This document shows, piece by piece, positions 7,076 through 15,129 of a DNA stretch of 52,673 nt. The stretch lies in NCBI GenBank assembly GCA_913778455.1, contig CAJYVK010000156.1:1-52673 (forward strand), in the 5' to 3' direction. The position numbers and the translations under genes are program-made. Below the pieces are notes generated by a model, which worked only from the letters and a program-made list of their open reading frames with translations, made no database searches and had not been told where the DNA came from. The DNA comes from an uncultured Hymenobacter sp. (GTDB taxonomy: Bacteria; Bacteroidota; Bacteroidia; Cytophagales; Hymenobacteraceae). Positions within the stretch are counted from its first letter, which is position 1; each line of letters begins with the position of its first letter.

Positions 7076-8410
7076 TTGAATATTACGCTTGACCGCAATG
7101 AGGAGCAGCTAACCGGGCTGCTGAACGTGCATCTCGACGAGGCTGACTACAGCGATGCCGTAGAAAAGCAAATCAAGGAAACCACCAAGAAAGCGCAGTT
7201 CAAGGGCTTCCGCCCCGGCAAGGTGCCCGCTGGCCTGGTGCGTAAGATGTACGGCAAGGGCATTCTGGCCGACGAAATCAACCGCCTGCTGGGCCGCTCG
7301 GTAGATGAGTACCTGCGGACCAACAACGTAAAAATCCTGGGCGAGCCGATTCCGGTGCCGAGCGACGTGGACTTCGACACTGCCAAGTCGTTCGATTTCC
7401 AGTTTGAACTGGGCCTGCTGCCCGACTTCGAGCTGCCCGCCGACCAAGCCGTGGAGCTGAAGCGCCACGCCGTGACGCTCGACGACGCTACGCTGGCCGA
7501 GACCAACGAGCAAATTACCCGTCAATTTGGTGAAACCACCAACCCCGAGGTTTCGGAGGCTACCGACTACCTGTTCGGCAAGCTGAAGAAAGCTGGTGCT
7601 GAAGGCGAAGGCCAGACGGTGCTGCTGCCCATCAACAAGGTGAAAAACGGCCAGGAGCGCTTCGTAGGCGTGAAGGACGGCGATACCATCACGTTTGACC
7701 TGAGCGATGCTTTCGGCGGCGACGTGAGCGCCATCCGCAACTTCTCGGGCCTGAGCAAGGAAGCAGCCAGCCAGGCTAGCGGCGACTACGAGTTTACGGT
7801 AGAGAAAGTAAACCGCACGGCGGCCCCCGAGGAAAACCAGGAGCTGTTCGACAAAGTGTTCGGCCCCGAGACGGTTTCTTCGAAAGAGGAATTCGACGCC
7901 AAGGTGCGCGAGACCATTCAGAGCAACTACGACCGCGAGTCGGACAACCTGCTGAACCGCAGCCTCATCGACGCCATGATTGACAACACCACCATCCAGA
8001 TTCCGGTGGAGTTCTTCAAGAAGTGGCTGGTGCGCGCCAACGAGGGCAAGCTCGACGCCGCCACGGTAGAGCAGCACTACTCGGACTACGAGCGCGAGTT
8101 GAAATGGAGCCTCATCCGCAACAAGGTAGTGGAAGACCTGGGCCTCAAAGTAGAGACCGACGAAATCCGTAACCGCGTGCTGGACAAGATTCTGGGCCAA
8201 TTCGGCGGCGGCATGCAGCTGACCGACGAGATGCGCGAGGGTATGGTTGGCTTTGCCGACAACTACCTCAAGCAGGAGAACGGCAAGAACTACGTGCAGG
8301 AGTACGAGGCCATTCTGGCAGAGAAAGTAGTGGAAGCCCTGCGTGGCAAAGTTGTTGTTACGGATGAGCCCGTAACGGCCGAAGAATTCCGCAACCAGAA
8401 CGAAGGCTAA
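7076..8410 (+). CDS. tig: Trigger factor
   Basis: Ribosome-bound chaperone with a peptidyl-prolyl isomerase-type domain that meets nascent chains at the exit tunnel. The 444 residues show the N-terminal ribosome-docking loop FKGFRPGKVP (about 41-50), a central region in the FKBP position and a helical C-terminal chaperone domain. The length agrees with Bacteroidota homologues. The start is TTG at 7076 (MNITLDRNEEQ). I see no in-frame ATG upstream, and homologues begin at this residue. It heads a tig-clpP-clpX series, a classical bacterial order linking folding and proteolysis. It has its own terminator, so clpP is probably transcribed separately. Confidence 0.95.
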   Translation: MNITLDRNEEQLTGLLNVHLDEADYSDAVEKQIKETTKKAQFKGFRPGKVPAGLVRKMYGKGILADEINRLLGRSVDEYLRTNNVKILGEPIPVPSDVDFDTAKSFDFQFELGLLPDFELPADQAVELKRHAVTLDDATLAETNEQITRQFGETTNPEVSEATDYLFGKLKKAGAEGEGQTVLLPINKVKNGQERFVGVKDGDTITFDLSDAFGGDVSAIRNFSGLSKEAASQASGDYEFTVEKVNRTAAPEENQELFDKVFGPETVSSKEEFDAKVRETIQSNYDRESDNLLNRSLIDAMIDNTTIQIPVEFFKKWLVRANEGKLDAATVEQHYSDYERELKWSLIRNKVVEDLGLKVETDEIRNRVLDKILGQFGGGMQLTDEMREGMVGFADNYLKQENGKNYVQEYEAILAEKVVEALRGKVVVTDEPVTAEEFRNQNEG

Positions 8411-8433
8411 ACCTTCGCGCCGGTTGGCAAGTT

Positions 8434-8468
8434 AAAAAAGCCTTTACGCCCCGCGTAAGGGCTTTTTT
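8434..8468 (+). terminator. Intrinsic terminator after tig
   Basis: AAAAAAGCC-TTTACG pairs with CGTAA-GGGCTTTTTT around a short loop, ending in a T-tract. It is 24 bp after the tig stop. Confidence 0.85.
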
Positions 8469-8528
8469 GTGTTGTAGGGCTACGTTTACAACATTCCTGG
8501 CTCTTACCCGTCTTTTGTTTTTAAACAC

Positions 8529-8551
8529 GGGCAAGCTGAAGCTTACCCTAC
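8529..8551. repeat. REP-like palindrome, single copy
   Basis: GGGCAAGCTGAAGCTTACCC with flanking CTAC is closely similar to one arm of the hairpin at 6708-6775 (shared AAGCTGWAGCTT core and CTAC end). It lies 12 bp upstream of the clpP start codon. Confidence 0.55.
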
Positions 8552-8563
8552 ACTTTTACCTTC

Positions 8564-9271
8564 ATGCTGAACAAACAAGAGTTTCGCAAATTTGCCGTAA
8601 AGCATCAGGGCCTCAGCGGCCTGGGTGTTGACCAGTACATCCAGCACGTGGAGGGCCAGACGCGCGGCGGGCTCATTATGCCCACCAACATGACGCGCTC
8701 GGTAATCGAGGAGCGTCCGCAGAATTTCCGGGAAATTGACGTGTTTTCGCGTTTGATCATGGACCGCATCGTGTTTCTGGGTACGGCCGTAGACGACTAC
8801 ATCGCCAACATTCTGACGGCGCAGATGCTGTTTTTGGAATCGGCCGATTCGAAGAAAGATATCCTGCTGTATATCAACTCGCCCGGTGGCTCGGTGTACG
8901 CTGGCCTGGGTATTTACGACACCATGCAGTACGTAAACCCCGACGTGGCTACCATCTGCACGGGGCTCGCGGCTTCGATGGGTGCGGTGCTACTGGCCGG
9001 TGGTGCCAAAGACAAGCGCTCGGCCCTCCCCCACGCCCGCGTGATGATTCACCAGCCCTCGGGTGGGGCACAGGGTCAATCAACGGATATTGAAATCACG
9101 GCCCGCGAGATTCTGAAGCTCAAGAAAGAGCTGTATGACATTCTGGCAAAACACTCGGGCAAGACCTACCAGGAAATCTACGACAACTCGGAGCGTGACT
9201 ACTGGATGCGCGCCGACGAGGCCAAGGAGTACGGGCTGATTGACGAGGTACTGGAGAAAAAGCCCGCCTAG
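8564..9271 (+). CDS. clpP: ATP-dependent Clp protease proteolytic subunit
   Basis: Serine peptidase that forms the double-heptamer chamber fed by ClpX. The catalytic triad is visible: Ser138 in [10 protein letters not shown], His163 in MIHQPSGG and Asp212 in [27 protein letters not shown] forms the oxyanion and handle region. The 235 residues include an N-terminal segment of about 35 residues ahead of the usual [14 protein letters not shown] start, which may be a propeptide. clpX follows after 273 bp, with a terminator between. The stop codon TAG is directly followed by the dispersed element at 9272-9339. Confidence 0.96.
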   Translation: MLNKQEFRKFAVKHQGLSGLGVDQYIQHVEGQTRGGLIMPTNMTRSVIEERPQNFREIDVFSRLIMDRIVFLGTAVDDYIANILTAQMLFLESADSKKDILLYINSPGGSVYAGLGIYDTMQYVNPDVATICTGLAASMGAVLLAGGAKDKRSALPHARVMIHQPSGGAQGQSTDIEITAREILKLKKELYDILAKHSGKTYQEIYDNSERDYWMRADEAKEYGLIDEVLEKKPA

Positions 9272-9339
9272 ACCGCAGATTTAACTGATTTAACTGATTT
9301 CGGGGATACGCCCGCCAGCCTGCGGCGGCGGGCTGACTG
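9272..9339 (+). repeat. Dispersed ACCGCAGATTTAAC element, copy 1
   Basis: Begins ACCGCAGATTTAACTG, repeats the 9-nt unit, then reads GATTTCGGGGATACGCCCGCC followed by a GC-rich CCTGCGGCGG-type end. Three other copies are at 25351-25412, 34975-35041 and 44170-44227. This copy starts on the first base after the clpP stop codon. Confidence 0.85.
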
Positions 9340-9361
9340 CTGAGCTCGTTAGTTATTCTAG

Positions 9362-9394
9362 AAAAAAGGCCGTTCGCGTGGACGGCCTTTTTTC
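9362..9394. terminator. Intrinsic terminator between clpP and clpX
   Basis: AAAAAAGGCCGT pairs with ACGGCCTTTTTT around the loop TCGCGTGG. It is symmetric enough to work on both strands. Confidence 0.88.
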
Positions 9395-9492
9395 TTGGAT
9401 TTTTCATTGTTGGGGCAACTAAAGCGGGGGGCAACGTCTTTAGGGCAACGTGTCTCTCTTTGGTGGCTGGGCATAATGCTGAGTACCCAACT

Positions 9493-9500
9493 TATCTTTG
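9493..9500 (+). promoter_or_regulatory. Probable -7 element of the clpX promoter
   Basis: TATCTTTG matches TAnnTTTG exactly and lies 44 bp before the clpX ATG, but I see no TTG at the -33 spacing. The terminator just upstream makes a separate clpX promoter necessary. Confidence 0.5.
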
Positions 9501-9544
9501 TGGCCGTTTTCTTTTTGAAAGCGGTTTTTCTACTGACTCTTCCG

Positions 9545-10768
9545 ATGCCAGAAATAGCCTGCTCCTTTTGTAACAAGCCCAAGCGTGACGTCGCGGTAAT
9601 GATTTCGGGCATCAATGCCCACATCTGCGAGAAGTGCGTGGCGCAGGCTCAGCACATTCTGAACGAAGAAACCAAGCTGCAAGCCGAGGCGCGGCAGCCG
9701 AAGTTCAACCTCATCAAGCCCCGCGAAATCAAGCAGCACCTCGACCAGTACGTGGTCGGGCAGGACGAAGCCAAGCGCGTGATGAGCGTGGCGGTATACA
9801 ACCACTACAAGCGCCTCATGCAGAAGCCGCAGCACGATGAGGTGGTGATTGAGAAATCAAACATTCTCATGGTGGGCGAAACCGGTACGGGCAAGACCTT
9901 TCTGGCGCGGATGCTGGCCAAGATTCTGCAAGTGCCTTTCTGCATTGCCGATGCCACGGTGCTCACGGAGGCCGGCTACGTGGGTGAAGATGTGGAAAGC
10001 ATTTTGACGCGCCTGCTGCAAGCGGCTGATTATAACCTGGAAGCCGCCGAGCGCGGCATCGTGTACATCGACGAGATTGATAAAATCGCCCGCAAGAGCG
10101 ACAACCCCAGCATCACGCGCGACGTGAGCGGCGAGGGCGTACAACAGGCGCTGCTGAAGCTGCTGGAAGGCACGCACATCAACGTACCGCCGCAGGGCGG
10201 GCGCAAGCACCCCGACCAGAAAATGATTTCGGTGAATACCGAGAATATTCTCTTCATGTGCGGCGGGGCGTTTTCGGGAATCGACCGCATTATCAAGAGC
10301 CGACTCAACACCAAGCCGATGGGCTTCTCCAAAACCAATCTGGAGGAGAACGTGGACACGCAAAACTTCCTGCGGTACGTCTCGGCCCAAGACATCAAGT
10401 CGTTTGGCCTGATTCCCGAGCTGATTGGCCGTCTGCCGGTGCTAACGCACCTCAACCCGCTAGACAAGAGCACGCTACGCCTCATCCTGACCGAGCCCAA
10501 GAACTCGCTAGTGCGGCAGTACAAGCGGCTGTTTGGTATGGAGAATATTGCGCTCGACTTTACTGATGAGGCGCTGGAGTACATTGTGGAAAAGGCCGAC
10601 GAGTACCGGCTGGGCGCCCGCGGGCTGCGCTCCATCTGCGAGAGCATCATGACCGACGCCATGTTTGAGATGCCTTCGGAGACGGGCGTGGTCGAGTTTG
10701 TTATTACCGAGAACTACGCGCGGAGCAAGTTCGAGAAGTCGCCGCTGCGGCTGATGCGGGCGGCTTAG
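9545..10768 (+). CDS. clpX: ATP-dependent Clp protease ATP-binding subunit ClpX
   Basis: AAA+ unfoldase that recognises tagged proteins and threads them into ClpP. The 407-residue protein begins with the zinc-binding domain [11 protein letters not shown]...HICEKC. It then has Walker [13 protein letters not shown], Walker [12 protein letters not shown], pore-loop segment [10 protein letters not shown], and sensor 2 [10 protein letters not shown]. The ATG at 9545 (MPEIACSFC) places the zinc finger at the N-terminus as in all homologues. An in-frame extension upstream would add an unrelated hydrophobic stretch and is rejected. The gene ends in a strong terminator. Confidence 0.96.
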   Translation: MPEIACSFCNKPKRDVAVMISGINAHICEKCVAQAQHILNEETKLQAEARQPKFNLIKPREIKQHLDQYVVGQDEAKRVMSVAVYNHYKRLMQKPQHDEVVIEKSNILMVGETGTGKTFLARMLAKILQVPFCIADATVLTEAGYVGEDVESILTRLLQAADYNLEAAERGIVYIDEIDKIARKSDNPSITRDVSGEGVQQALLKLLEGTHINVPPQGGRKHPDQKMISVNTENILFMCGGAFSGIDRIIKSRLNTKPMGFSKTNLEENVDTQNFLRYVSAQDIKSFGLIPELIGRLPVLTHLNPLDKSTLRLILTEPKNSLVRQYKRLFGMENIALDFTDEALEYIVEKADEYRLGARGLRSICESIMTDAMFEMPSETGVVEFVITENYARSKFEKSPLRLMRAA

Positions 10769-10796
10769 AGCAGCGGCTAGCGATACTTAACGAGCG

Positions 10797-10833
10797 AGCG
10801 GGCGGTGGGCTGTTAATAGCCCGCCGCCCGCTT
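10797..10833 (+). terminator. Intrinsic terminator after clpX
   Basis: AGCGGGCGGTGGGCT pairs with AGCCCGCCGCCCGCT around GTTAAT, with one G-T pair, and is followed by TTT. The stem is 15 bp and very stable. Confidence 0.85.
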
Positions 10834-10907
10834 TTGCTTGCGGGGTGGTCGGGCGGCGGCGCTATCTTGCGGAGCCGTTGGGGCCAGGTTCCGGCGGCTC
10901 ATAAGGT

Positions 10908-13604
10908 ATGACGATAACTGAACGCGGGCAGCGGCTGCTGGGCGTGCGTCCCGACGAAGGCCGCACGGTATGGCTGTTTTTCCTGCACAACTTCCTACTG
11001 GGGGTCGGCACCATCCTGGTGTACGTGGCGGCCAACGTGCTGCTGCTTGAAAACAACCCCGAGCGCAACCTACCGCTGGCCTACGGCGTGGCGGCGCTGG
11101 CCATGCTGGCTAGCGGCAAAGTGTACGGGCACTACGAGCACCATTGGCTGCTACAGAAGCTGGCCGTGCGGGTGCTGCTGGCGGCGGTGGCGCTCACCGG
11201 CGTGCTGGGCGTACTCGTCGTGGCGGGCCACTCGGTAGCGGCGGCGGTGGCCATTATGGCAGGCTACCGGGTCATCTATTTGCTGACCAACCTGGAATTC
11301 TGGGGCGTGTCGGCGGTGGTGTTCGACGTGCGGCAGGGCAAGCGGCTATTTGGTATCATCAGCGCGGGCGACATGCCAGCCAAGGCAATGGGCGCAGTAC
11401 TGGCCATCTTTATTCACAGCAACGCCGACTTACCGTGGCTGCTGGCGACGGCTTTCGGAGCCTACCTGCTGGCGCTACTGGCTTTGCGGGCTACCCTCAG
11501 CTCGCACGTGGTGGAAGCAGCCCCGGTGGCCCGCCGGGCGCGGACGCAGGCCGTGGCGCCGGGGCTCCGACGCTGGTTTGGCGATAGCCAGATGGTGCAG
11601 ACCATGTGCCTGAGCCTACTCGCCCTGGCCGCCGTGACGACGGGCATCGAATATCTGTTCTTCGTGAACGTGAAGCACCGCTTCCACGACGAGGCCGCCA
11701 TTATGCGCTACGTGGGTACGGTGCTGGTGAGCACCTACCTAGTGGCCATGCTCTTCAAGCTATTGCTCTCGCAGCACACCGTAGATCGGCTGGGGGTACG
11801 CTGGGTGCTGCTGGCCCTACCGGCCGTGATGCTGCTGGCGCTGGCCGCCTACGCGGGCCTGAATCGAGCCGATGTCGAATCATCCTTACTGTATTTCTGC
11901 GGCCTGTACCTGGGGCTGGAGGTACTACGGCGGGCGGTATTCGACCCCGTGTTCTTATTGCTGTTTCAACCCCTGACGCCGACCGAGCGCCTCCAGGCGC
12001 ACACGCTGGCCAAGGGCTTGTACGAGCCGCTGGGCATGGCGCTTGGTGGCGGACTGCTGTTTGCCCTGCACGCGCTGCCGGGCGGGCAGACCTGGGGGCC
12101 GTTTATCTGGATGGGCTTGCTGATGGCCGCCGTACTCCTACTGCTGCTACGCACCTACCGCCAGTACGTAGCGGAGCTGCAACACGCACTGAGCCGCCGC
12201 TTTGCCGACGACAGTACCGCTTCGGAGGAAGCCGAGTCTCCGGCCCCCTCCCCTGCCGCCGCCACGGCCAGCCCGACCGAAGTGCGCCAGCTCGCGCACG
12301 AATTGCCCAGCAAGACCACCCGGTCCCGCGCCACTCGCCAACTGCTGCACCTGGGCGACGCGGCCCTGCCCACTCTGGCCGAAGTATTAAGCACCGACGC
12401 CGACCAAGCCCTGGTGCGCCGCGTGGCCCAGGTATGCGGCCGCCTCCGCACGCCCGCCAGCCGCCAGCTACTGGTGGCGCTGGCCCGACAGCCCAACTTA
12501 TTTCGGCGTGAGGCGGCGCTACGGGCCTTGCGTCATTTCGACGTAATGCCGCACGAGGTACCGCTGTTTCAGGCACTGGTACACGACGAATTACAACTGG
12601 CCCAGCAACTATTACACGGGCAGACAACTGCCGATAGCACGCTGGCCGGCTGCCTCGACTACGAGCTGACCCGCACCCAGCTGCGAATTTTTGCCCTGCT
12701 GGGTCAGATTTACCCACCCCAGCTCATTGCCGATGCCCAGCGAGGCGTGGCCAACGCCGCTCGCGAGCGCCAGGCCAATGCCCTCGAAATTCTCGACAAC
12801 AGCATTGCCCGGCCAACTTACCAAGGCTTGCAGGCATTACTAAGCCTAGCCCCACCCGCCGAAAAAGAGCGCACCTTCGACCGCCTGCTGGGGGCGCTGC
12901 TGGCCCCCGCGCCCATTGTTGAAACCATCGTGGAGCGCGGCGAAACCGCCTTTACCGACTGGACGGTACGCACCGCGCTCGACCAGTGGCAACCCACGGC
13001 GGCCACTGTGGCCGCGCTCTCGCCGCACTTACGCAGCGCCAGCCCGCTAGTGCGCGAAAGCGCATTTGCCATTCTGGCGCGGCTGGATAGCCAGCAACCC
13101 GGCTTGTACCAACAAGTGCACGCTGCTCACCAAACCCTTGATTCTCTGCTTATGAGCCACGCCGCCACTACCTCGCACATCAGCGCCGCCGAGCGGGTGG
13201 CGGTGCTCCAGCAAACAGCCTTGTTTGCCGAAACGCCCGAAAACGTCCTGAGCAGCATCGTGCCCATTATGCACGAAGTTAGCTTCGCGGCGGGTCAGCA
13301 GATTTTTGCCAAGGGCGACCTCGGGGCTTCCCTGTTCATTGTCTACGAGGGCCAGGTGGGCGTTTTTAACGGGGCACAGCAGCTGGCGATTTTTGGCAAG
13401 GGCGATTTTTTTGGCGAGCTAGCCCTGCTCGATGCGGAGCCGCGCTCGGCCTCGGCCGTGGCGCAGGGGGCCAGCACGGTTTTTCGCCTTGACCAGGAAG
13501 ACTTCTACGATGTAATGGAGGAGCGGCCCGAGGTGCTGCGCAACATTATGAAAGTGCTGTGCCAGCGCCTGCGGCGGCAGAACGAGGCTTTGTTGAGTGA
13601 GTAG
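10908..13604 (+). CDS. Nucleotide-transporter-like membrane protein with HEAT repeats and cyclic-nucleotide-binding domain
   Basis: An 898-residue three-part protein. Residues 1-420 are a polytopic membrane domain with about 12 hydrophobic segments, in the style of the Npt/Tlc ATP:ADP exchangers and related MFS proteins. Residues 430-755 are helical repeats of HEAT type (for example ATRQLLHLGDAALPTLAEVL). Residues 760-898 are a cyclic-nucleotide-binding domain with the phosphate-binding cassette FGELALLDAEPRSASAVA, keeping both the Glu and Arg that contact cAMP. The likely reading is a transporter or membrane sensor whose activity is gated by cAMP. The substrate is not established. It converges on an operon whose last gene is a receiver-adenylate cyclase, a suggestive pairing. 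Confidence 0.75.
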   Translation: MTITERGQRLLGVRPDEGRTVWLFFLHNFLLGVGTILVYVAANVLLLENNPERNLPLAYGVAALAMLASGKVYGHYEHHWLLQKLAVRVLLAAVALTGVLGVLVVAGHSVAAAVAIMAGYRVIYLLTNLEFWGVSAVVFDVRQGKRLFGIISAGDMPAKAMGAVLAIFIHSNADLPWLLATAFGAYLLALLALRATLSSHVVEAAPVARRARTQAVAPGLRRWFGDSQMVQTMCLSLLALAAVTTGIEYLFFVNVKHRFHDEAAIMRYVGTVLVSTYLVAMLFKLLLSQHTVDRLGVRWVLLALPAVMLLALAAYAGLNRADVESSLLYFCGLYLGLEVLRRAVFDPVFLLLFQPLTPTERLQAHTLAKGLYEPLGMALGGGLLFALHALPGGQTWGPFIWMGLLMAAVLLLLLRTYRQYVAELQHALSRRFADDSTASEEAESPAPSPAAATASPTEVRQLAHELPSKTTRSRATRQLLHLGDAALPTLAEVLSTDADQALVRRVAQVCGRLRTPASRQLLVALARQPNLFRREAALRALRHFDVMPHEVPLFQALVHDELQLAQQLLHGQTTADSTLAGCLDYELTRTQLRIFALLGQIYPPQLIADAQRGVANAARERQANALEILDNSIARPTYQGLQALLSLAPPAEKERTFDRLLGALLAPAPIVETIVERGETAFTDWTVRTALDQWQPTAATVAALSPHLRSASPLVRESAFAILARLDSQQPGLYQQVHAAHQTLDSLLMSHAATTSHISAAERVAVLQQTALFAETPENVLSSIVPIMHEVSFAAGQQIFAKGDLGASLFIVYEGQVGVFNGAQQLAIFGKGDFFGELALLDAEPRSASAVAQGASTVFRLDQEDFYDVMEERPEVLRNIMKVLCQRLRRQNEALLSE

Positions 13605-13664
13605 TTGGAGTAATTGGAGTAGTACTGCCCGATATTACTCTCATTACTCCAATTGCTCTCATTA
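13604..13664. repeat. Imperfect intergenic inverted repeat between convergent genes
   Basis: GAGTAGTTGGAGTAATTGG-type units are followed by their approximate inverse (CCAATTGCTCTCATTACTC). The arms are degenerate repeats of GGAGTAAT. Its position between two converging stop codons suggests it serves as a bidirectional terminator, without a clear T-tract. Confidence 0.6.
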
Positions 13665-13666
13665 CT

Positions 13667-14713
13667 CTATGCTACCACCTCGTAGGTCATTATTGGGTTG
13701 GCTTTGTTTTTTAGCTTGAGCTCGCCGATGGGGGCGCATTGGAAGCTTTCCTTGATGCGCTGGTAGATGGCCTCGGTGATGACAATCTGGTTGGGCTGAG
13801 CGGCCGATTGCAGGCGCTGGCTTACGTTGACGGTATCACCGATTACGGTGTAATCGAGGCGCTTGAGGCTGGCCGAGCCGATGTTGCCCGACACCATCTC
13901 GCCGGTATTGATACCGATGCTGATGGCGGGGTGGTAATCGGTGCCGTTGGGCAGGGGGTCGTGGGCGTCTTGTAGCTGGGTGCGCACGGCCAACGCGGCG
14001 TCGAGGGCGCGGTCGAGGTGGTATTCGCCCCGAAATACGGCCATCACGGCATCGCCCATAAACTTGTCGATGTAGCCGCCGTGGGCAATTATCTCCTTCA
14101 CAATCTGATCGAAGTACTGATTGAGCAGGCCCACGACCGTGGCGGCCGACTGCGTTTCGGAAAGCGAGGTGAAGCCGCAAATGTCCACGAACATGACGGT
14201 AGCTTCGACCGTCTCGCTGGCCAGCAGCTTGTTTTCGAAGCCGGGCCGGGCCATGAAATTGATAACCGTCTCATCGACGTACATCTTCAGGATGTTGTTT
14301 TCCTGAATGGCCCGCATCGTATCGCGCAACTGCTGTACGTGGCTGGCAGTTTTTTCGATGGTCAGCTCCAAGTCATTGAAATCAACCGGCTTGCACACGA
14401 AATCGAACGCCCCGCCATTCATCGCGGCCCGGATGTTTTGCATGTCGCCGTAGGCCGATACCATCACCGTTCTGGTAACGGGGCTGGCCTCAGGCAGGCG
14501 GCCGAGCAGCGTGAGGCCATCCATGACGGGCATGTTGATGTCGCTCAGCACGATGTCGGTATCGGGGTGCTCGCGCAGGCGGTCGAGGGCTTCCTGACCG
14601 TTGGCGGCAAAGAGAAATTCGTAGGCGTTTTCCCGAATTTTGCGGCGGAATTTCTGCTTGATGAGCAGCTCCAAGTCCGCCTCGTCGTCGACTACCAGGA
14701 TTTTCGTTTTCAT
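13667..14713 (-). CDS. Response regulator with class III adenylate cyclase output domain
   Basis: A 348-residue cytosolic protein. Residues 1-120 are a receiver domain (phospho-acceptor Asp58 in VLSDINMPVMDG, Lys108 in CKPVD). Residues 165-348 are a class III nucleotide cyclase. Metal-binding Asp177 (FVDICGFTS) and Asp221 (KFMGDAVMAVF), transition-state Asn296 and Arg300 (NVSQRL) are all present. Lys217 with Thr289 (DYTVIGD) is the adenine-selecting pair known from CyaB-type cyclases, so the product is predicted to be cAMP. Its start overlaps the stop of the receiver gene upstream by 4 bp (ATGA), indicating translational coupling. It is last in a kinase-kinase-receiver-cyclase operon. Confidence 0.92.
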   Translation of the reverse strand: MKTKILVVDDEADLELLIKQKFRRKIRENAYEFLFAANGQEALDRLREHPDTDIVLSDINMPVMDGLTLLGRLPEASPVTRTVMVSAYGDMQNIRAAMNGGAFDFVCKPVDFNDLELTIEKTASHVQQLRDTMRAIQENNILKMYVDETVINFMARPGFENKLLASETVEATVMFVDICGFTSLSETQSAATVVGLLNQYFDQIVKEIIAHGGYIDKFMGDAVMAVFRGEYHLDRALDAALAVRTQLQDAHDPLPNGTDYHPAISIGINTGEMVSGNIGSASLKRLDYTVIGDTVNVSQRLQSAAQPNQIVITEAIYQRIKESFQCAPIGELKLKNKANPIMTYEVVA

Positions 14714-15093
14714 AAAGAAGGAATGGCGTGGAGCTTTTCCTTGAGCGCGGCAAAATCAACCGGCTTGGTCAGGAAGTCGTTGGCTCCTAATTGCATGGCC
14801 TGGGCGTGGGTTTCGGTATCGCCGTAGGCGGTGAGCATCATCACGAGCGGCGGGGGGGGCGGCAGGGGGTCTTGCTTTACGTGGCGCAGCAATTCGAGGC
14901 CACTCATGCCGGGCATGTTGATGTCGGACAGAATAAGCACGACCTCACTGGGATGCTCGCGCAAGAACGTGAGCGCCTCCTCGCCCGAGTAGGCGAAGGA
15001 AAAGGCGAACTCGCCGCTACGGATTTCGCGCCGGAAGCGCTGCTCGAACAGCAGCCGCACATCGGGCTCGTCGTCAACTACCAGGATTTTCAT
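14710..15093 (-). CDS. Single-domain response regulator (receiver)
   Basis: A 127-residue stand-alone receiver with acidic pocket VVDDEPD, phospho-acceptor Asp57 (LSDINMPGMSG), switch Thr in LTAYGD and Lys in LTKPVDF. It has no output domain, so it acts by protein contact or as a phosphorelay intermediate. It resembles the receiver domain of the next gene, including the shared KFRRKI/RFRREI region, which suggests that the pair arose by duplication. It is translationally coupled to the cyclase gene. Confidence 0.92.
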   Translation of the reverse strand: MKILVVDDEPDVRLLFEQRFRREIRSGEFAFSFAYSGEEALTFLREHPSEVVLILSDINMPGMSGLELLRHVKQDPLPPPPPLVMMLTAYGDTETHAQAMQLGANDFLTKPVDFAALKEKLHAIPSL

Positions 15094-15129
15094 AGATGGT
15101 AAAATTAGCGGGCGGCGCAGACTGGCGGG

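Noticed and set aside
7109..8200. 363-codon open frame on the minus strand opposite tig
   Set aside because: Antisense shadow of the trigger factor; no family features.
9395..9544. Upstream extension of clpX with a hydrophobic stretch
   Set aside because: ClpX is cytosolic and its zinc finger begins at once after the ATG at 9545.
11606..12511. 301-codon plus-strand frame within the transporter-HEAT-CNB gene
   Set aside because: Alternative frame full of Arg and Pro, typical of +1 reading of GC-rich genes.
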